Origin: Actinomycetota bacterium
Lineage (GTDB): Bacteria > Actinomycetota > Actinomycetes > S36-B12 > UBA5976
Length of the DNA stretch: 11,851 nucleotides
Direction of reading: 5' to 3'
Assembly: GCA_009704345.1 (NCBI GenBank)
Contig: WLEH01000011.1
Span: 1-11,851 of the forward strand
Under the pieces are notes generated by a model that did no database searches, was not told the DNA's origin, and was given only the letters and a program-made list of their open reading frames with translations. Made by a program: the position numbers and the translations under genes. Shown piece by piece: positions 7,360 to 11,851 of this stretch. Numbering within the stretch: the first letter of the stretch is position 1; every line of letters begins with the position of its first letter.

Positions 7360-7474
7360 CTTCCCTCCTGACAATTCGGACACGGCGCCCGAAATCTAGG
7401 GAGGAATATCTAGGAGTGGTGTTTCTATATTGCAGTAATAATGTTGCTTATGGGTGAAGTAATTAACTAGTTTG
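7360..7474 (-). promoter_or_regulatory. Intergenic region upstream of amt, probable promoter
   Basis: The gap between the ftsY stop and the amt start is AT-rich in its upstream half, unlike the coding flanks. On the minus strand it contains -10-like TATAGA (7429-7424) and TATTAC (7440-7435), but no good -35 at normal spacing, which would suit an activator-dependent promoter. TCTAGG occurs twice on the plus strand (7395 and 7409), 14 bp apart. The region also holds an imperfect palindrome at its ftsY end and the possible leader hairpin next to amt. A nitrogen-responsive promoter is expected from the genes it would serve. Confidence 0.4.
7361..7406 (-). promoter_or_regulatory. amt ribosome-binding site and possible sequestering hairpin
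   Basis: The amt Shine-Dalgarno is AGGAGG (7369-7364), four bases from ATG 7359. Upstream, TTCCTCC (7406-7400) can pair with GGAGGGA (7368-7362), including one wobble. Between them TTCGG and CCGAA form a second 5-bp stem around GCGCCGTGT, leaving a 6x6 internal loop. If the transcript starts upstream of 7406, this fold could hide the ribosome-binding site. The Shine-Dalgarno is certain by eye; the regulatory fold is inference. Confidence 0.45.
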
Positions 7475-7478
7475 TTAC
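7459..7478. repeat. Imperfect 20-bp palindrome upstream of amt
   Basis: GTAATTAACTAGTTTGTTAC matches its own reverse complement at 16 of 20 positions, centred on AACTAGTT. It spans the ftsY stop codon and lies about 100 bp upstream of the amt ATG. Reading the minus strand, GAAAC-6 bases-GTAAC (7489-7474) overlaps it and resembles two adjacent elements of the actinobacterial GlnR consensus, but the flanking elements do not match well. It could be an operator for nitrogen control, or chance in AT-rich DNA. Confidence 0.3.
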
Positions 7479-8335
7479 AGGTTTGTTTCCAGCAATTGGT
7501 CTACAAACCAAACAGGGTCAAATGGCACCAGGTCCATTACCCCCTCGCCAATGCCAAGGTATTTAACTGGGACGCCAAGTTCCTGTTGGATGGCAATCAC
7601 AATGCCGCCTTTGGCAGTGCCATCAAATTTAGTTAGCACTACCCCAGTAATTGGCGCAACTTCGCTAAAGACTTTTGCTTGCGTTAAACCGTTTTGGCCA
7701 ACGGTGGCATCAATTACTAGCAATATCTCACTGATTGGGGCAATTCGTTGGGCCACTTTGATGACCTTCCCCAACTCGTCCATTAACGCAGATTTGGTAT
7801 GCAATCTTCCAGCAGTATCCAACAGCACAACATCAAAGTTTCCGGCTTTTGCCTTGGTTACAGTCTCATGAACAACGCTGGCTGGGTCAGCTCCTTGCTC
7901 TTTAGCTACTACTTCGATCCCGCTGCGCTCTCCCCAGGTCTGTAATTGCGCCACTGCTGCCGCGCGAAAAGTGTCAGCGGCGCCAAAGAGCACTTTGTGC
8001 CCGCTAGAAACTAACTGGGCACCAATCTTTCCCATGGAAGTTGTTTTCCCAACACCATTTACACCAACCATGATTATCACCGCTGGCTTAGCTGATAAAT
8101 CCAATTCTCGACTGGCAGTAGTTTGCAGGGCAAGCATTAATTGATTTGCCAACTCTTTAGTCAAGTCAGCTTTATTGGTAGCACTTTGCTTGAGTCTGGC
8201 AACGATTTGCGCAGTCCAATGCGCTCCAATATCAGCCAGTAGTAATTGCTCAGTTACCTCTTCCCAATCCTGAGCTTGGATATCAGATTTAGCCAAAACT
8301 GATCGAAGCGCCGTCCCCCAACCTCGAAATTTCAT
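7475..8335 (-). CDS. ftsY: Signal recognition particle receptor FtsY (short form)
   Basis: FtsY is the membrane-associated GTPase that receives the SRP-ribosome complex from Ffh. The 286 residues hold an N domain (about 1-80) and a G domain with GVNGVGKTT (91-99), AADTFRAAA (119-127), DTAGR (173-177) and TKFDGTAKGG (235-244). The long acidic A domain seen in E. coli and in many high-GC actinobacteria is absent. The protein starts almost directly at the NG core, with a short basic, amphipathic-looking MKFRGWGTALRSVLAK that could provide membrane contact. The ATG at 8335-8333 overlaps the TGA of the upstream membrane-protein gene as ATGA, which indicates translational coupling and supports this start. 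Confidence 0.97.
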   Translation of the reverse strand: MKFRGWGTALRSVLAKSDIQAQDWEEVTEQLLLADIGAHWTAQIVARLKQSATNKADLTKELANQLMLALQTTASRELDLSAKPAVIIMVGVNGVGKTTSMGKIGAQLVSSGHKVLFGAADTFRAAAVAQLQTWGERSGIEVVAKEQGADPASVVHETVTKAKAGNFDVVLLDTAGRLHTKSALMDELGKVIKVAQRIAPISEILLVIDATVGQNGLTQAKVFSEVAPITGVVLTKFDGTAKGGIVIAIQQELGVPVKYLGIGEGVMDLVPFDPVWFVDQLLETNL

Positions 8336-8727
8336 TTCTTTGCAAGCCTCAACGTGGCAACTAAATTGAAATAACTAAGCGATAAATTTGCAAAAATCAA
8401 AATGAAAACCAACAAGATCGAACCTGAGCTGATTTGCACCGCAAACGAAAAGACTGTCAGTAAAATTGTTGCGGTCAGGAAAGTTAAAACTAAATTGAAT
8501 ATTCGCGCCTTAGTTAACGCTAACTCAACATCGAATTTACCAACTAGGATCTGGAAGGTAAGCATGGCGCTAATTGGACCACCTAGCCACATTCCAAATA
8601 TCGCACCAACTAAGTCGCCCCAACCGGTATCAGCCAAACCGCCCAATTGAGCACCTAGAAATCCGCCAGCAATAATGCCAAATGATGAAACTAGAAAAAT
8701 CCGGTTTCTAAGTGAGTTGAAACTCAC
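8332..8727 (-). CDS. Four-helix membrane protein of unknown function
   Basis: I do not recognise a family. The 131 residues form four predicted membrane segments at about 10-28, 36-63, 76-98 and 102-126, with a basic N-terminus (SLRNR) and a basic end (LRLAKK). The first two helices are glycine-rich with small-residue spacing (GIIAGGFLGAQLGGL; GAIFGMWLGG), typical of tightly packed helices. No catalytic motif is visible. The start is GTG 8727-8725, overlapping the smc TGA as GTGA, with GGTGG about eight bases upstream. Its own TGA overlaps the ftsY ATG. This double overlap makes it a real, coexpressed gene. A link to FtsY membrane docking is possible but rests on position only. Confidence 0.85.
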   Translation of the reverse strand: MSFNSLRNRIFLVSSFGIIAGGFLGAQLGGLADTGWGDLVGAIFGMWLGGPISAMLTFQILVGKFDVELALTKARIFNLVLTFLTATILLTVFSFAVQISSGSILLVFILIFANLSLSYFNLVATLRLAKK

Positions 8728-11700
8728 TGTGATTCCACCAACTCATCGCTAACGTCACGAATGCGCTGACTGATAACAGCAGATACGCCATCATTTCGCA
8801 TGCTGACGCCATAGAGCGCATCTGCGATCTCCATAGTTCGCTTCTGATGAGTAATAACGATTAACTGACTATTCTCGCGAAGTTCTTCATAAATCTGTAG
8901 CAATCTGCCTAAGTTGACATCATCTAGCGCAGCTTCAACTTCATCCAAAACATAAAATGGACTTGGCCGAGCTTTGAATAGTGAGACTAGAAATGCAACC
9001 GCAACTAATGAGCGTTCGCCACCGGAAAGCAGCGACAACCGTTTTACTTTTTTGCCAGCAGGGCGCGCCTCGACATCAACTCCAGAGATTAAAAGATTAT
9101 CTGGATCTACCAGAATTAACTTACCTTCGCCACCAGGGAATAAGCGAGAAAATACCCCCTCAAACTCTCTAGCAGTATCAGCGAAAGCCTCTGCAAAAAC
9201 TTGTTGCACTCGATCGTCTACTTCTTTGATTACCTGCTCTAGATCAGACTTGGTTCGCTTAACATCCTCTAGTTGCTCACCTAGGAACTTATGTCGCTCT
9301 TCCATCGCCTGAAACTCTTCTAGCGCTAATGGATTTACCCGACCTAAAAGTGCCAATTGACGCTCTGCTTCTTTAGCACGCTTCTCCTGTTCGGATCGAA
9401 CATAAGGTTTAGCAACTTCTGGTTCGCCAGAACCGGTTTCTTCATCGCCGGGCGCTTTAAGTGATGGCGGAACTAATTGATCTGGTCCATATTCCGCAAT
9501 GAGCACATCTGGCGAGACACCAAAATCACTCAGCGCCTTATCTTCAATCGCAGCTATTCGACCACGCTGCTCGGTTCGTGCCAATTCATCTCGATGCACC
9601 GAGTCAACCAAAGCAGCTCGTTCCGTTTCTAGTTCACGAGCACGGTGGCGCAAGCTCTGCAATCTGGTATCTCGCTCGGCACGCTGCTGTTCGAGATCAG
9701 CCTTAAGTGCTGAAGCCGCATTTACCGATATCTCAAGTCGCTCTAGTACCTGATTAATCGCAATGCTGACCGCTGCGGCAACTGCTGCCTCGCGCTTTAA
9801 CCGCTCCCGGCGCTGGACTTCATTGATTCTGGAATCGCGCTCAGCCGTTGCTAGCTGCTCTAACTCAGCAACTCTTGCTATCGCAACTTGATATCGCTCT
9901 TCTGCCGTGCGCAGCGTTAATCGTTCTTCCACTTCGGTTGAGCGGGCGGTGGAAACTTGCTGCACTAAAAGATCACGCTGCTCAGCGGTAATCGGCGTGA
10001 TCGTGGTTGGTGCCGTCCGGGCAACCTCTAACCGTTGCTGCAATTGCTCAATCTCTGATCTATCTGCAGCCAAAGATTGTTCTGCTTGAGTTAGCAAACT
10101 TCTCAATCGCTCTGCTTCCGCTGCTGCCGCTCGAGATTGCTGACTTAACTCTGCCAAACGTAGCGCAATGCGCGCTTGTGCTGCTTCGGCTTCTTTGACT
10201 TTGGCTAGCGCATCATCAAGTGAACTCTGCGCCACCTGCTGAGCTTGCTGTGCGGCGGCGAACTCGTTGCGAGCAGTTACCACTGCTGCTTGTTTGACCG
10301 CAAAATTTTCCGTGGCTGCTGTCAGAGCAGATTGCGTTGTCACAGCGTTATCCGCCAACTCGCCGCCACCAATGACCAGGCCACGCATAACAAGATCGCC
10401 AGCTTTAGTTACTACTCGAAGTTGCGGTTGATTTTGATTAATTGCAATTGCCGTCGCTAAGTCTGGCGCAATTACGCAATCTGCTACAAGATTTTTAACT
10501 GCTCGCGCAACCTCACCTGTAGCTGTTATGAATGAAATTAGAGACTGCGCATTTGATGCAGTTGCAATCGATGTTTCAACCGACACTGGAATTACTATCG
10601 CTGCTCGACCCTGATTAGAGTCCCTTAAATATGCAACAGCAGCTGTTGCCGAATTCTCATCATTGGCAATTACGGCATCTGCAGCAACAGACAATGCTGC
10701 CGCAACAGCTGCCTCATAGCCAGGCGTGATTTGTAATTGTGAGGCTAACTTCGCCGAAATGCCAGCAATATTATTCTCAATTAGTTTTTTTCCACCATCA
10801 CCATTGCGGCGAATTGCCGCTTCAATGGCTGCCACCGTTGCTTCACTAGCAGCCAACTCTCGCTCGGCTGCATTTAGATTTGCGCGTGCTTTGTCTAATT
10901 GAGTTTGTGCCGAGTTGACCAAACCAGCTGCTTGTTCATGTACCGAATCTAACTGCAATTCACCAGCATCTAATCCTGCGATCTCTGCCTCTTCGCGTCG
11001 ATACGCGGCTTCTGCTTCCGCAGCGCGCTTGGTCGCATCGGCAACTTGCGTATTTAGTCGATCGATTTCGGCGCTTCGGGTGTCGCGACGAGATTCAGCA
11101 GCTGCTACTTCGCCGGCCAACTTTGCCAGTTGCTCGCGCCGATCGGCTGCACTCTGTGCTGCCGAGGTCAGCAGTGATTCTGCGTCAACTAAATTTTGCT
11201 CTAAATCAATTCTCGCTGCGGTTAACTGATCTAGTTTTAGCTGATGAGTTTCCGCCTGAGTTTTTAACGCACTGCTCTCGGTCCGAGCGAGGGCAGCTTG
11301 TTGATCCAATACTTCTGGATCAAGCCCACGAGGCTGTTCATCTATCGGCTGTGACGTAAGTCGAATACGCTCAGACACCACCTGCCGCAACCCAAAATAT
11401 CTCTCGCGCAGTGCGGATAACGTAAACCAAGCATCTTGGGCTTTGCTCATTTTAGGTGCGCCAGATACTGCTGATTCTTCTAGTTGAGCGATTTCAGCAT
11501 CAACTTCTTTAAGTTGTTGTTCAACTCGAGCTTGCCGCTCGCGTAGAATGTTTTCGTCTGCAATTTCTTTATCAAGCGCTGATTGCAATTCCAGCAAATC
11601 ATCTGCCAGCAAACGTAATCGAGCGTCACGAGCATCAGCTTGAAATACCGCGGCCTTGCGAGCTAGCTCAGCCTGACGACCAAGTGGCTTTAACTGTCGT

Positions 11701-11851
11701 CGTAATTCATTTGTTAAATCTTGCAATCGAACTAAGTTGCCTTGTGCTGCTTCTAATTTACGCAGTGCTTTTTCTTTGCGACGACGATGCTTAAGCACGC
11801 CTGCTGCTTCTTCAATAAAGCCACGGCGCTCTTCTGGTGTTGCAATTAAAA
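8724..11851 (-). CDS. smc: Chromosome partition protein SMC, 5' end missing
   Basis: SMC is the ATPase core of the bacterial condensin complex with ScpA and ScpB, and organises and segregates chromosomes. The window holds about 1041 codons from the C-terminal side; the N-terminal head with Walker A and the start codon lie beyond the right edge. Visible first is the conserved ATPEERRGFIEEAAGVLKHR (about 11840-11780). A long Ala/Glu/Arg/Gln-rich coiled coil (to about 10800) leads to the globular hinge (about 10800-10330), and the returning coil runs to about 9200. The C-terminal head has the ABC signature LSLLSGGERS (near 9040-9010) and Walker B YVLDEVEAALDD (near 8957-8920), with the D-loop included. 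The last codons overlap the following membrane-protein gene. A GTG at 11798 lies inside the conserved region and is not the start. Confidence 0.97.
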   Translation of the reverse strand, partial: LIATPEERRGFIEEAAGVLKHRRRKEKALRKLEAAQGNLVRLQDLTNELRRQLKPLGRQAELARKAAVFQADARDARLRLLADDLLELQSALDKEIADENILRERQARVEQQLKEVDAEIAQLEESAVSGAPKMSKAQDAWFTLSALRERYFGLRQVVSERIRLTSQPIDEQPRGLDPEVLDQQAALARTESSALKTQAETHQLKLDQLTAARIDLEQNLVDAESLLTSAAQSAADRREQLAKLAGEVAAAESRRDTRSAEIDRLNTQVADATKRAAEAEAAYRREEAEIAGLDAGELQLDSVHEQAAGLVNSAQTQLDKARANLNAAERELAASEATVAAIEAAIRRNGDGGKKLIENNIAGISAKLASQLQITPGYEAAVAAALSVAADAVIANDENSATAAVAYLRDSNQGRAAIVIPVSVETSIATASNAQSLISFITATGEVARAVKNLVADCVIAPDLATAIAINQNQPQLRVVTKAGDLVMRGLVIGGGELADNAVTTQSALTAATENFAVKQAAVVTARNEFAAAQQAQQVAQSSLDDALAKVKEAEAAQARIALRLAELSQQSRAAAAEAERLRSLLTQAEQSLAADRSEIEQLQQRLEVARTAPTTITPITAEQRDLLVQQVSTARSTEVEERLTLRTAEERYQVAIARVAELEQLATAERDSRINEVQRRERLKREAAVAAAVSIAINQVLERLEISVNAASALKADLEQQRAERDTRLQSLRHRARELETERAALVDSVHRDELARTEQRGRIAAIEDKALSDFGVSPDVLIAEYGPDQLVPPSLKAPGDEETGSGEPEVAKPYVRSEQEKRAKEAERQLALLGRVNPLALEEFQAMEERHKFLGEQLEDVKRTKSDLEQVIKEVDDRVQQVFAEAFADTAREFEGVFSRLFPGGEGKLILVDPDNLLISGVDVEARPAGKKVKRLSLLSGGERSLVAVAFLVSLFKARPSPFYVLDEVEAALDDVNLGRLLQIYEELRENSQLIVITHQKRTMEIADALYGVSMRNDGVSAVISQRIRDVSDELVESQ

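Noticed and set aside
7360..7383. GTG 7383 as the amt start
   Set aside because: It has no ribosome-binding site, and the added codons encode the AGGAGG that serves ATG 7359.
8974..11359. Several plus-strand open frames of 60-112 codons opposite smc
   Set aside because: They are serine/arginine-rich mirror images of a coiled-coil gene with strong codon bias, have no family resemblance, and sit antisense to a clear smc.
1..11851. Search for mobile elements, CRISPR repeats, tRNA/rRNA genes, defence or toxin systems
   Set aside because: Gaps are short and nearly all sequence is assigned to conserved housekeeping genes; no transposase, array or RNA gene is visible.

Overview
The window is a compact stretch of a bacterial chromosome. 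Every recognisable gene lies on the minus strand, so the genes read from high to low coordinates. Gene order, the alanine/glutamate-rich tail on ribosomal protein bS16, and an amt-glnB-glnD block between ftsY and ffh all point to an actinobacterium. Moderate GC by eye, a near-minimal FtsY, very short intergenic gaps and frequent GTG/TTG starts suggest a streamlined, low-GC planktonic lineage, perhaps Nanopelagicales (acI)-like. That placement is inference; no rRNA or other phylogenetic marker was compared.

Layout in the direction of transcription. Positions 11851-8724 hold smc, cut off at its 5' end. It overlaps by 4 bp a four-helix membrane protein of unknown function (8727-8332), which overlaps ftsY (8335-7475) by 4 bp. 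A gap of about 115 bp follows, with a 20-bp imperfect palindrome, an AT-rich possible promoter and a possible hairpin over the amt ribosome-binding site. Next is the ammonium block: amt (7359-6076), glnB/glnK (6073-5735), a perfect 13-bp stem hairpin (5710-5675), and glnD (from 5594 or, more likely, from a CTG at 5645, to 3381). Then come ffh (3371-1965), a 142-bp intergenic stretch with an inverted repeat, and the ribosome/RNA block rpsP (1822-1292), khpA (1289-1050), rimM (1046-534) and trmD (544 to the window edge, 3' end missing).

Four processes are represented: chromosome organisation (SMC), co-translational membrane targeting (Ffh with its receptor FtsY), ammonium uptake and nitrogen sensing (Amt, the PII protein GlnB/GlnK, and the PII-modifying enzyme GlnD), and ribosome and tRNA maturation (bS16, KhpA, RimM, TrmD). 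This is a conserved housekeeping region. I see no mobile element, CRISPR array, tRNA, rRNA or toxin-antitoxin module, and no convincing new biological system. The points worth a second look are small: a probable non-canonical start for glnD just after a terminator-like hairpin, possible RNA control of amt, an unrecognised membrane protein coupled to ftsY, and khpA and rimM in one frame separated only by a stop codon and one further codon.
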